Assembly (NCBI GenBank): GCA_021234155.1
Contig: JAJEKV010000114.1
Location: forward strand, 64,001 to 128,000
DNA: 64,000 nt
Reading direction: 5' to 3'
Source of the DNA: Isoetes taiwanensis
Lineage: Eukaryota > Streptophyta > Lycopodiopsida > Isoetales > Isoetaceae
The translations under genes were made by a program, and so were the position numbers. Positions 43,528 to 54,790 of the stretch are shown here, piece after piece. The notes beneath the pieces were generated by a model. The model was not told where the DNA came from. It was given only the letters and a program-made list of their open reading frames with translations, and did not search any database. The stretch's first letter is position 1, and the number at the start of each line of letters is the position of its first letter.

Positions 43528-45396
43528 TGTTGCCCCTTGAAGTGGCAACATGAAGAAGAGAAGAAGATATGAAGAAGATTCTAAGTATTGGAGGAGCTAT
43601 TAAGGAAAAGTATCAGGCTGAAAGAGAATCTAGGCCAGGTAAGTACCCCTGCCAAATCCCCTAGCCAAAACTAGCCACCCTTGATTTTTCCCAAATTTTT
43701 TGAGCCTATCTCCTATTTTTCCTTGAATTTCCCCTATCGCTAGCCAAATATGCCCTAAAGATGCCTAAAAATCCAAAAATGCCAAAAAATCTATACCTTT
43801 GCCAAGTGGCATCCTAGTCATCATCCTAAAGTGCCAAAGATGTCAAAAAGTCAAGTGAAAGTCAAAATAGAAAGTCAAAAGGCACACTTTCCAAAAAAAT
43901 ACCCTTGCCACGTCATCAAGAGTCAAAATGCCACCTAGGATGGCCACCTTGCTCACAAAAATGCTTTGTCATCCAACTTTGGTTATATCTTTGCCACTTG
44001 GGTCAAAATCATGCCACCTCATCAAAAATATCAAGGGGCATTTAAAATTTCGAAAAATCCACTTAGGCAAAAGCCATGTTTGACTTTGCCACATCATCCT
44101 TCATTAGGCCAAGTCATCATTTCATCATGTCCAGTCACCATTGATTCACCTTTTTAGCCAAAAATCAAAGTGCCATTTTCCAAAACTTGACCACATCACC
44201 ATGTTGCCCCAATAAAAATATGCCCACGGCACAAAAATCTCAAAAAGACCTTATATAGACCCTTGAATTCCACTTCTTGGGAATCGTGCCCTTTGAAAAA
44301 ATATAAAAAAATTGTCCTATTCTACCCCAGACCTAGATTCCTTTCCGGTAATCACCCCCCTCCCGTGGCTCCCGGGTGTGTGGGGGCGGTGGAAATACCG
44401 AATCCCGTGGGCAAGACGCGTTAATTTGAAAGTTTCGTGGATCGAGCTATATATCCCCCGGGTGACTTTTTGATTTAGGCACGTGGGATATATCCAGCGA
44501 AAAAATCTGCCAAGATCCATTAGGGTTCTATGATCTACCGGCTTCGGCGCACTTTGAGTGATGCGAAGCGATTCGCTGATCATAATCGACTTACGGAACC
44601 AATCGAATCATGAAGAGGATGCGAATTAATGGAGATCATGCCAAGAACAGAATATTGCCTATTTTTGGAAAAGAAGAGTTCGTGGCCATATCTTGGAGAC
44701 AAATTGGAGCTCTAACTACCACGACCACGGGTCTATAAAGATGATCCGAGCCGTATTCCACACGGAGAGGAGATTTTTGATGAAACCCGCCCTTGTTCTT
44801 GAAAGCCAAGATTTTTGAAGTTCGATACAAATTCTATTTGAGTGATCAAATGGATTACGGCGAGGTGTATTATGTTCCTAAGATAATCGAGAAAAGTTTT
44901 CTTGAGCAATCCATGGTGTTTCCCCTTTCTTCAATCGATTTACGAGTTTTTTTCAAAAATTAGGGTTTTCCCATTTTTTATGTGCCGATCCACTTACGGC
45001 GAACTTTGCCACAATTTCCCATCAATCTTGATCAACAAATGAGTTGAAATCAATTCAAGTTATCGATATTATCTAGATTTAGCTAAACAAATAGCTATTA
45101 CGCGAATTTGCTCAAATATTTCATTTGCATTCAAAGGAAGTTTGATTTGCATCCCAAAGTTTTTCTTCAATCATTTTCACCACTTTGTTCTGAGAAAACA
45201 TCGTCACATACACTGCATTCACATATCACCTTATTTCCTCACATTTGCACCTCTTTTCTCATCTTTTCACATCCCCTCACCACACCTTTGGCTCTCTGCA
45301 CCCTAAACACAGAATTTGGCAAGTATCTTTTAGGAAATCCCACAATTTAGAGATTTGTGCATCACAGTTTTTGCAAGGATTCTGTGAAAGGCAACA
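43528..45396 (+). repeat. 3' LTR of the gypsy element
   Basis: 1,869 bp, TGTTGCC...GGCAACA, the better preserved copy at its outer left edge. Differences from the 5' LTR are mostly one- or two-base indels, so the insertion is clearly older than the copia element at 17 kb. Confidence 0.92.
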
Positions 45397-45451
45397 AAAC
45401 CCCTTTGTATACAGCCACTATAGAAACCCCTTTGTATACAGTCTTCTGCTC
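45397..45451. repeat. Duplicated AAACCCCTTTGTATACAG next to the gypsy element
   Basis: AAACCCCTTTGTATACAG occurs at 45397-45414 and again at about 45425-45442, separated by CCACTATAGA. The first copy touches the end of the right LTR. Confidence 0.85.
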
Positions 45452-46025
45452 TCAAAGCTGGAATACCCTATTCCTTACTTTTACATTCAGTTCGATCCCA
45501 ATTTATCCTACCCTCAACCATAGTCGTTGAGTACGTCGTTCATGTAACCTACCCTCTACCTTACATTTATCTCCAAGCTTTGTGTATACTTTGTTAACAT
45601 GACAAAATCGGTTGGCGCACCATTCTGATGTGAGCTTGACTTCTCTTGTTCTTTTACTTTCTTCGTGTAAATTCAGAAGTAATTATAAGGTCCACCACAC
45701 CCGTGTGGAGCATGTGACTAATATTTTTGCTTAAACAGTGAGCAAAATATTATAATTAGTGGGAAAAAGATGCAGCCACATATAGATATAACACTTTCAT
45801 GTTTAAATATGGTATTCAGTACCACAACGGCCTTACAACTTTTGTCAAGAACCATGATATTTGTTTGATTGTGAACTATACGATTCTCTGTGCCAGAGCT
45901 CTCAAATCATATGCATTATTCTTCCATTATGCAAGCGCGATTTGGAAGCAAAGGCAAGATACCATATTCTTGGTTGACATATGTTCTGTTTGACAGAGTA
46001 ATTTACACATTTCTTCTTACATATT
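45452..46025. other. 3' flank of the subtilase gene
   Basis: AT-rich; should hold the gene's 3' UTR on the minus strand. No separate gene seen. Confidence 0.5.
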
Positions 46026-49000
46026 TCAGTATCCTGATGTTCTCGTCAGGTTTGATCCGGCTTTCTTGACAACTATTAAAGGAATCCTGGCTTTATGTCC
46101 TTGGCTTCCCAGCAGTACCAGATCACCAAAACTAGGGCTTGTTCCAGTGGATTTGGCGTTCAAGGTTATTGTAATTTTGGCTGATTCTCCAGCTTCAACT
46201 GAAAATGTTTTTGGATTTACTGATACTGCCACACCATCTGGCTCCTGTGTTGTGATGCTGTAGCTTTCTGTGTTGGTTGCCACATTTGTCACAGTTCTCA
46301 CCACCGTTCTTGATCCATTTAAATTTGCTATGGTTATGTATGGAGTGTTGAGATCTGAGGGTAACCCTATAGTTGATCCACACCCTTCTCCGATTGCCTT
46401 GAAAATGGTGGAGTTTGAGAGGCCTGGAATTGAACACAAGAAGCTCACGTAGTCTTCATACCCTGCAAAGTTCATGACTCATATGTTAGAAAAGTCCTCT
46501 GCACCAAAAGAATAACAAACAAGTACATGAATCTTTCACTTGCTTTGCAAATTTTTAAACTGTTTAATCATTTTTTAAGTTAAAAACTGGCGCTTCCCAA
46601 TGAATAGTATAAGATTTAAAAAAATTGTCTATCTTTCTAGTATGGGAAAAGGAAACATAGGAATTTTTTTCTTGTGTCCCAACGGATAGCTTTAGTTGAG
46701 GTTTATTTCTAAATAATGCGTTATGCATAAGTTGGAATGACCCCAACGATGTACTTAGCCAATTCATATTACTTGAACTTTAGACTTCTGATATGATGAT
46801 AATGATGAGGATGCATGTTATGCTCACCTGCATCGAATATGAGTCCAGGATCCAATGCGGCAGCGGGGTTGATAAAACCAGAACCCATGTCAAAAGCTGT
46901 GGCCTGTCCAACATCCACATTCACATTGCTTGAAGGGTGTTGAGCAAGGATGGGATTCCCACTTGAATCAACTGGCGATGCCGTAGTTGCAAGTGCAGAA
47001 GCAATGCCTGCATGCGTAAGTTTTCTGAATTTTTGCTTCACCAGGGCTCCTATACCAGCCACATGAGGGGTTGCCATACTTGTTCCTGATATCATTGCAA
47101 ATTTATCTCCTGCAATTTCATTCACACCATTGCTACAAAGTTAGACATCTATGACTGTTAACCAGGTTGAAGAAATTAAGAGACTTTACCATCAAAGTTG
47201 TGCTCGTCGGTTCCGATTGAACTCCAAGCTGCCCAAATCTGAGAGCCAGGAGCCAATATATTGGGTTTAAGAACATCTGCAATATCCAGATTGTTATTGT
47301 TAACATCTGGGCCTCTGGAAGAGTATGTGGCCACCTGTGGAGGTTTGGAAGTATATGTAGCCTGTTGGCCACCAGAGATGCTTCCCATAGCTCCAAAGAT
47401 AATCTGTTTTCCATCGTCATTTCTTGCTGTGGTGGTGTTGTAATACTGCATCAATGCCTGCAAGGCATTATCGAGAGGTTTAAGTAATAAACTAGATATT
47501 ACATCTTATTTTGAATTAGGGCTAGCAAATCAGATTTGAACCTGTCTAAAACCTACCAAAGAATCCTTCAAAGTTGGAATGATAATGGCTGGAATGTCAA
47601 GTAGAGTGGGCTGATATGTATGTCCATCAACATCCTGGCCTGTTAGCAACACAATTCCTGCCGCATTCAAGGTTTTGGCTGTAGCAACTACCCTTTTGAT
47701 GGAGGAAGCCCCAAATAAGAATCTCAATGTGTAAGTACAAACAAGGATGTTTCCTTCCACATAATCTGCATGATAGTGGCTAGCATCCTGACACTCTTCT
47801 GGATTAAAACTATTGTTGGTAAGGCGGATATCCTTTGCCCAAACCATCTTATAGAGGCTAGTGCCATTTGTCCCAGCTAAAATTCAACACAATTAAATCA
47901 CTTTTAGTAAAGAAGAACAATCTGCAGAAGAAGAGGAGAAGGAAAAGTAATTTACGTGCAAGACCAATTCCAGCGATTGTCTTGTTGATTCCGAGCACCA
48001 AAGTATTAACATAAGTTCGATCATGGGTGGAAGCAGCAACAGAGAAAATCCAGGGACTGAAGGACAAGGTGGTTCTTGCATATGGCCCTGCATTTCCTGC
48101 TGCTTGGACAACAAACACGCCAGCTTTTGCTGCAGAGAGCAGGGCAAGGTCAAAAGTGCTCAGAAATGTGGCATTTCCTCGTGGGAGCCCGTTTGGCCCA
48201 ACGGATAAACTGAGGACATCTACCCCATCTTTGGCAGCCTAGAAAGAAGACTAAATTATCAGTCGATGTAGGTAAACCATAGATCTGAAAAGTGAAGAAA
48301 ATGTGTTTCCCAATACCTGCTCTATTGCAGCGACGACATCTGAGAAAAATCCTCCTATGTAACGATAGAGCGCTTTGTACGCTGCAATTCTGATGCAGAA
48401 TAAACATTTGGGCACCCTTGTTTTAGTACCAAATTCATTGGGTATGGTATAAATTCAGGATAAGAAGTGGATTAAACTTACTGGGCTCGGGGGGCCATTC
48501 CGCTTGCAGAACCATAGTTGAAACCGTTTACAATTACTGGAACGCCGGAGTTACCAGCTGCAGTTGCAGCTGTATGCCTGTAAGTCAGAAAAAGTTTAGC
48601 CTGAAGACATCATTTTAGGCAATCTTTTATATCTGCCAGACTTACGTTCCATGTCCATCCCCATCCAAAGGCGAAGCAAAATGCAATGAGGCATTGAACT
48701 CTCCGGATGCCACCGCTGCAGCTGCAAAATGTTGGGCTCCAACCAGCTTGTTGGTGCATGATCCTTCGGGGAACTCTGTAGCAACTTCGCATTTTCCTGT
48801 GTAGCTTTCGGATTTTTTAAATGGCTTCGATGGCTCGTCTGTGAAGCTGGAATGGGTTGGATCTATTCCTGTATCTACAATTCCAATCACCACGCCTTCC
48901 CCTGCGTTTTCTGCACCTCCTTCCTGTACCCATGCTCCCTTTGGAAGCCCCAAGTAATCTGGTGTGTGTGTTGTCAAAGTTCTCACCTTTGTATCTTCTT

Positions 49001-49762
49001 CCACATGCAAAACCTCTGGCCTCCTTTGTAGTAAATCTGCCTTTAATCATTAACAACACAGGATTAAGGTTGGAATACCTGTTTTTTTTCTACAGTTTTT
49101 ATTCATCTCATATAGCTGTTGTATCATATATATAGCCCGATTTCTCTGTACGAATTTCTACATATTATCTGAAGTATATAAGCTTCAAGTTCAAAGGCAT
49201 ATGTTTTTTTTTTAGATCTTTCTTTTATTATGAGTTCTCATATATCTTGTCTTACAACACATACAGGAGCTTGTATGAGAGTCGTTTTGATACAAAATCA
49301 TATATATTCACGAGAGAGTGTAGGAAACAAACCTGTCGAGGGGTGATGAGTACAGAGAATCCATTAATGAGATGGTGATAACTATAGAGCTTCTTGTATT
49401 TGCCTTGTTTGAATGTGTCTGCCAATAATGCATCATGGCTCCTTACGAGGTAAGATGTATACTCCTCAACATGCGGGCTAAGCATTAATGACAACAATGT
49501 CAGCCTATTCAATGATCAGGCTTAAATGAGAAGTAAATGCAGAACTAAGACAATACCTGAGAGCATTTATTTTCTTCCAAGGTGATTCAGATTTAGTTGC
49601 TGGATAGCCTTCAATGGATCCTTTGTAATGGACTACTGGGGATCCACTAACAAGGACCATGTATATACGTGCTGCCTCTTCTTTGCAAATGGCTGATACA
49701 AACAGGGAAGCCAGAATGCTAATAATCAGCAAGATCTTTCTTTTGCTTTCAGATCGAGCCAT
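46026..49762 (-). CDS. Subtilisin-like serine protease, SBT2-type, ten exons, intact
   Basis: Exons from the ATG: 49762-49557, 49477-49333, 49040-48646, 48577-48482, 48389-48317, 48238-47956, 47876-47557, 47457-47190, 47109-46828, 46462-46026. All introns are GT-AG and phases match at every join, giving 2,505 nt, 834 residues and a TGA. Residues 1-26 look like a signal peptide (KILLIISILASLFVSAICK). An I9-type propeptide spans about 30-117 (YKKLYSYHHLINGFS). The peptidase S8 core has catalytic Asp173 (VIGIVDTGIDP), His247 (GDGHGTHTAA), oxyanion Asn354 (VQAAGNAGP) and Ser606 (SGTSMATPHVAG). A PA-type insert lies between Asn354 and Ser606, and an Fn3-like end follows about 700. Such enzymes are secreted and cleave extracellular or secretory-pathway proteins; the substrate cannot be told. 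The wording of the propeptide, HTPDYLGLPKG and PWIFSVAA blocks fits the SBT2 branch. The seventh exon has a second in-frame donor 15 nt downstream (ending at 47542). Confidence 0.95.
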
Positions 49763-50080
49763 ATTAATGACTGGAGGAAAGAACTCTTTGATGTTTGTTT
49801 TATGAAGAGTTCTTCACCTCCAAGAGTGGATTAGAGAAGGGAAATGCTGCAAAGACAGCTCTATATCTGAACTCCAGTATGATGGATGGTCCCTTTTTTT
49901 CTCTCATCAATGTTGCAGGCAGACCTGTGAGCTACGTTTGTCCTCACTTGTCCTTTCACATCTGAGCCTGGGGCGCTTTAAATATGAAACAGAGGACTTC
50001 ATCATGTGATGATAACATAGGTCTCAAATCTAGCAGCTTCTTCTGTGATTTAAGTTGTCTATGAAGCATATTTTGCTTAA
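49763..50080 (-). promoter_or_regulatory. Subtilase upstream region
   Basis: Position implies 5' UTR and promoter on the minus strand. A weak TATA-like ATATTTAAAG (about 49975-49984) and GATATAGAG (about 49859-49867) are present; neither is strong enough to place a start site. Confidence 0.35.
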
Positions 50081-52104
50081 AAGATGTCTGCTAGTGAAGT
50101 TGAGAGATGGGCATGGAGGCATGTCTGCTGTAGATTTATGTGGTGCTATACACTGATAGAGATTCAAAGCTTGTGTGAAGTCACACCAATGCAAGTGATG
50201 ATTAAAATATCCTTGTTTGCACGCATATTTAGCTGCACGCTTTTATTCTCTACGATTACTGTGTCCATGATAGCATCCATAACCTAGGAAGACGTAATTA
50301 AGATAGTGGTGAATCACATTCATAAAGACATTGGTGTGGATACATTTCTTTTTGTTCTTGGTGCTTAAACCTTGTCACTAAGCACAGCTCCTTAAAGCAT
50401 AAAGGAAGGCTTTTGTCAGTGATTCAGTGGCAACATATGTTTGTTATTTTCACAAAGCCTAGTTTTCTGGACAGCATGCCACCACATTGCTTATCTAAAA
50501 CTTCATTTTTTGGTCTAACGTTTCCATTGTCTAGTGGGAAGTAAAAGACATTTTGAGCAAGGATAAATTCTTGATCATGGGGTATCTATCAGCCTTGGGA
50601 AGCACCCCATAAAAAGGCTTCTTTAAAGATACGAATCATGTATGAAAGAGGCAGAAACAATTCTGCAATGAAATGAAGTGTACTGGAACAAATAAAGCAG
50701 GGTAATGGGCAGGAAGATTGGCTTTGGGGAGCAAGGTGGATGGAGACGGAAGTTCAAGGTACCCTTCACGTGTTTACACTTCTTGTCTTTTTTTTACTTT
50801 ATCATGTTTTGGCCTTTGTTTGTCTGTTTAGTGAGAGATGTCTTCTACTGTAGTAAAATTTGTTTGTTTATGAGAGATATCTTCTACTGTAGTAAAATTT
50901 GTCTAGGCTTTTTTTTTTTTTTTTTTTTTTCCAGAACTCATCCAATGGCCAAAGTTGAGCCACATCATCTCTCTCAGATCATTACCATTCAATGTTGCAT
51001 ATTGTAGAATGTATTTACCTTGGCAATGGCACATTTCCCATTGATGACAGAAAGATGGCTTGTCTTTAAGTATGAGTGATTGGCTTTTTTTTTGGGGTGC
51101 CTTATATATTCCTACTCTCTTGGGCTTTCCCACAAAGGTCTGCACTTGATTTGACATATATATTATCCTCAAAGAATATTTTGTGCTCTACCTTACCATC
51201 CTTCTTTGTCATGTTTTGATTCAGGAAACGCTTACACATAGCTGACTTTATACCGTCATTCTTGAAAGAAAGTTGTCTTCATGTGGATGTTTATACTTTA
51301 ATAATTTCATCCAGCAATTTTACTTTATTTCTGCCCGGTAGATGAGTACGAATGCTTCCTTTTTTCCTTGTTTCGTCAAGGTTAATGACAGCCCGTATTT
51401 GGTGCTGCCACAAGGTTGGGTTCATATGCGCCATCGCAGCCATCACCATCGTCTAAAATGCCTCACCTTTTCGCCTACCATCACCGGCCATCCTTAACTT
51501 GCAAGGGGTATAACATGGCCCCTCTCGCATGTGAACAGGCTCTAAAGAAGTATTTGGTGCTGCAACAAACAACACTCACAAGATTGAAGTGAGTACTTGT
51601 TCTATTTGGCCCACATTCATTTAGCTCGAGCACCTTATTTATCAACCACTGGAATTTTGGAAAAAAAAAAAAAAAAAAAAAAAAAATACACGGCTTTCTT
51701 TTGGACTTCGCGGATGTTATTTGTCTTGACATGTTAAAGCCATATAACACAAAAAAAAACTAGCAGAACTGCAAGGTTGGGAAGAAGGCTAGGCAGATGG
51801 TTCCTGTTGGTATCTTAATCGTAGTAATTTGAATTTCGACGGCAACCTTCTTAAGGGTTTTTTTTTTCCTTATATTAGAGCGTACCAGTATGCCTGCAAA
51901 GGCTTGTATTCCATTGAAAAATAATATGGACATTAAAGAGTTGCACGTTAACTTGCCATTACTGGTTTGATATGATGCCAAATGAAATTATGGGAACGGG
52001 AATTATACACATAAGGAAAAGGAATGCCAATGAAGATACAGATCTCAATGAATGGCTAAGAAGGAAAAGAATGATTATTAGAGGTAGTAATACACATAAA
52101 AGAT
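50081..52104. other. No gene recognised; poly(T), poly(A) and a tandem duplication
   Basis: A 40 bp unit (GAGAGATGTCTTCTACTGTA and following) is duplicated at 50826-50906. It is followed directly by 24 T at 50909-50932. A run of 26 A sits at 51661-51686. The poly(T) and poly(A) could mark retroposed ends, but no flanking duplication was found. Confidence 0.6.
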
Positions 52105-54092
52105 GTAAATCAAAAAAGTATTTGCGCTAGAGAGGCTGCACTGTTCAACAGGGCGCTGCAAGAGGGTTTTCCCCGGTCATGGACCACAAGCAAGGTTGTT
52201 CCGATCTACAAGGTAGGGGACCCACATCGCCCAAAGAAATTACCAACCATCATGGTCACCAAGTGTTTGCCAAGTCGACGGCGCGGCATTCTCATGGAAC
52301 AATTCTAAAGGTAAAAGGTGGGGATGGGTGACGTGTGCGAAGTGGCGCCACCAGGCAAAGCCAGGCCTCGACATTCGACCATTGATTCACACTCGTGGCC
52401 CCTGCTCGAGGACAAGAGAACCGCCTGGGAGGACTCAGATTGCTTTGCTTTGTGGACTTTGCAAAAGCTTTCGACACGCTGCCGAAAGGGAAAAGTTAGG
52501 CCGATTGCACCATCCGGGCTCCCCTATGGATCTGCAGAACGCAAAGGTGCATCGACGAGCCGCATGTGCCGCATGCAGGGAAGGACAGCCATTTGCCGCC
52601 GAAGATTGAGTTAGGCAAGGTTGTCCCTCTCACCCACACTCTTTGGACTTTACATTGACCGCTTGGAAGCTTGGCTTGTTTGTCCCAATGGGGGACGATA
52701 TACGACTCTTGCACCTGTGTCATCCCAGCTCATCTATGGGATGATGTGGACCTCTTGGCCCATACACCGAGGGCATGCAGGCACACCTAGATGCCCCGGA
52801 CACATTCTCGCCAGCGACGGACATGCGGTCAACCCCGCCAAGACTAAGGTGGTCCTCATATCCTCCTCACGCCATCCCGCACCTCCCGGCCACTTATCGG
52901 GCAGATGGTGAGGGTCACACCCAGCCTACAAGTACCGGGCGTGGAATTTCCGGCCCTCAATGTATTGGGATGCATCCATTCGCCGGGTGACCGCAGTTTG
53001 AAGGCCAGACGCAATGCAAAACAATAGTCATGCGGTGGCTACCAACCACATTTGTTCGCAACCGGTGGAGCCGCCTTCTCCAGATGGGGGGGGTCGAGGT
53101 GTGGGGCCCAAAGTGGCATCTTTGGCTTAATTTGGAACGACTTAGAGCAGTCCGTAAGGCATTTTTGACGCCGCACTTGGGGTCAAGCCCTCGCCCATAT
53201 CGATCTTTGTTGCAGGATGGGGATTCATGCCCCGCAAAGATGCAGCCCCTCGATAGACACATTGTTTATTTCCCGAAGGTGGCCAAAGATGGCATACACC
53301 GGCCCCCGTGACTTGGCTTACGGGTGGCGATGAGCCCGCGAACACTCGTGGTTTGTTGGAAGGACAAAGAGAGCCCGGTCGGGCGGGCGTCTTTGGAACG
53401 TAGACGCACATAGGTACGCCCAGTGCAATACGACGCACGGATAGGCCGAGGGGGTACTTGGACTCTTGTTTTCTGGGAAGCTCGGGACCACCATGCTCCC
53501 GAACGGTAAAGATGGCACACTACAAACAAAGACATAAACCCCACCCCGTTCGAGGCCCACAACTCTACCGCGTTCTCGGTTGCCCATGAAGAAGCTGCCA
53601 GGATCATCGCGCCCATTCGAGCAGGGGCCCACCATCTTCGGCTTGAGACGGGTCGGGTGGGTTGGAGAGCCGCTGTGATGGGCTTTGTCGTTACACACCG
53701 GGGGTTGTTGAGGATGAAAGCCATGCCTTCGTGAGCGTCCGGCCTATAGTCGATTCGGGCTCGCTACATTCTCTTGGTGCGAATTCAATCCTCGCGACGA
53801 AGCTACTCAAGACGCGCCATCGGGCCTGATCCCTTGGCTCCTACCTCCAGTAGGTTTTGGATCTGCGGACTCACCTCTGCCCCCGGGCGCCTAACTGAGG
53901 TGCCGAGAATTCATGTGTATATGTATATTTGTACAGCTGCTAGCAGGCTTGTTGCTGCGACGGTTTTTCCCTCCTAAGGGGGGGTTTTTTAATCCGGGTA
54001 GCAACGGGCTTGCTGCACCCGTGTAATTTGGGTCCCATAGGCGGATTGGCCTCCGCAGACGATAAAAGAACCTTCCTTCCTTCCTTCCTTCC
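52105..54092 (+). mobile_element. 5'-truncated LINE, plus strand, with TTCC tail
   Basis: Same family as 298-1960. It starts in RT (ALFNRALQEGFPRSWTTSKV, about 52136-52195; VVPIYK), continues through a decayed CPLSPTLFGLYIDRLEAWL (about 52622-52676; the initial GVRQG is mutated) and PAKTKVVLISSS (52838-52875), to VEVWGPKW (53093-53117) and a degraded C-terminal domain. The 3' UTR from about 53920 carries the conserved hairpin and TTTGGGTCCCATAGGC..GACGATAAAA, then a TTCC tail at 54071-54092. G+C is visibly higher than the surroundings. Many frameshifts; dead. Confidence 0.85.
53948..54008 (+). other. Covarying hairpin in the LINE 3' UTR
   Basis: CTTGTTGCT (53948-53956) pairs with AGCAACGGG (54000-54008). 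Relative to copy 383-453, two A-U pairs have become G-C by changes on both sides and two further pairs have become U-G wobbles. An apical CCCTCC/GGGGGG-type stem is kept inside. Compensatory change at matching positions supports a real RNA structure. Confidence 0.75.
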
Positions 54093-54522
54093 TATACAAA
54101 ATGGAGAAGAATATCAAGTATATCCCAGGTGTTGTCCATCCCAAGTATACAAGAATGGCATTTTAAGGCCAAAGCTTTATAGTCAAATCACGTAAACTCC
54201 ACAAACCCCACAACACAATCATGTCAATAAAAACGGCATGCTAATTTAATATGTGTTAATATATGAATCTTACATTGTGCATGCCTTATTGGGTCCCTGA
54301 TAAAAAGTATCCGCGTTGTAGCGGCGTCTTGGAAATGTATGGTTCCCCCTCGTACGACGAAGTGGGGATTACCACAGGTTTTGAAGCAGCTACATTGGCA
54401 GCGTTTTGTTCGGCTGGAAGTCTGCCTTCGTGGATAAAGGAGAATAGCAATTTCAAAAATCACATTGAATGAAATCCTTTTGGAACTGATAAGCTGTACA
54501 CCCTATAAAATGGTACTTAAAA
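54093..54522. other. No gene recognised left of the BTB fragment
   Basis: A 69-codon plus-strand frame at 54263-54472 has no motif I know. No MATH domain is visible where one would be expected for the fragment to the right. Confidence 0.4.
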
Positions 54523-54790
54523 ATGAAGCTTGGACACAAGGTTCAAAGATGGATCTATTCTATTCCAACACTAGAACCAGAATTACGAAAGGACTTTGGT
54601 GCCCTTCTTGAGAGTGCAAAAGATACAGGGATCACACTTGAAGTACATGGAGAGGAATTCGAAGCTCATAAGCTTATTTTGGCTGCTAGGTCCTCTGTTT
54701 TCAAAGCACAGTTACTTGGTTCTATGGGTGATCGCAATACCAATACCCTTTGCGTTAAGGACATCCAGGCAAGAATATTCAAGATATACA
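54523..54790 (+). pseudogene. MATH-BTB (BPM-type) protein fragment: BTB domain start
   Basis: IPTLEPELRKDFGALLESAK, ITLEVHGEEFEAHKLILAAR and SSVFKAQLLGSM with VKDIQARIFK match the linker and first half of the BTB/POZ domain of plant BPM-type CUL3 adaptors. After IFK (about 54783) similarity stops and stop-rich sequence follows. No MATH domain lies upstream. Normally such proteins bind CUL3 through BTB and substrates through MATH; this piece has neither complete. It could be a lone exon, but nothing nearby completes it. Confidence 0.7.

Larger units (their letters stand above)
35209..45396 (+). mobile_element. Ty3/gypsy LTR retrotransposon, full length but decayed
   Basis: About 10.2 kb with 1.87 kb LTRs. 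The right LTR is bounded by TGTTGCC...GGCAACA, a 7-bp terminal inverted repeat; the left LTR has the same right end but a mutated start. Candidate target duplications are AAACA (35204-35208) and AAACC (45397-45401), four of five bases alike. Internal order on the plus strand: gag with CCHC knuckles, protease, an archaeal-type RNase H, reverse transcriptase, a classical RNase H, integrase, then a C-terminus ending NAQHLKAYWI and TAA at about 42442. Many stops and frameshifts; inactive. Integrase after RT marks it as gypsy-type. Confidence 0.93.

Noticed and set aside
46066-48242. Several plus-strand frames of 60-80 codons inside the subtilase locus
   Set aside because: All are antisense to confirmed exons of the protease.
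50909-51686. Retroposed element between poly(T) and poly(A)
   Set aside because: No target duplication and no coding remnant were found; the two homopolymers may be unrelated.
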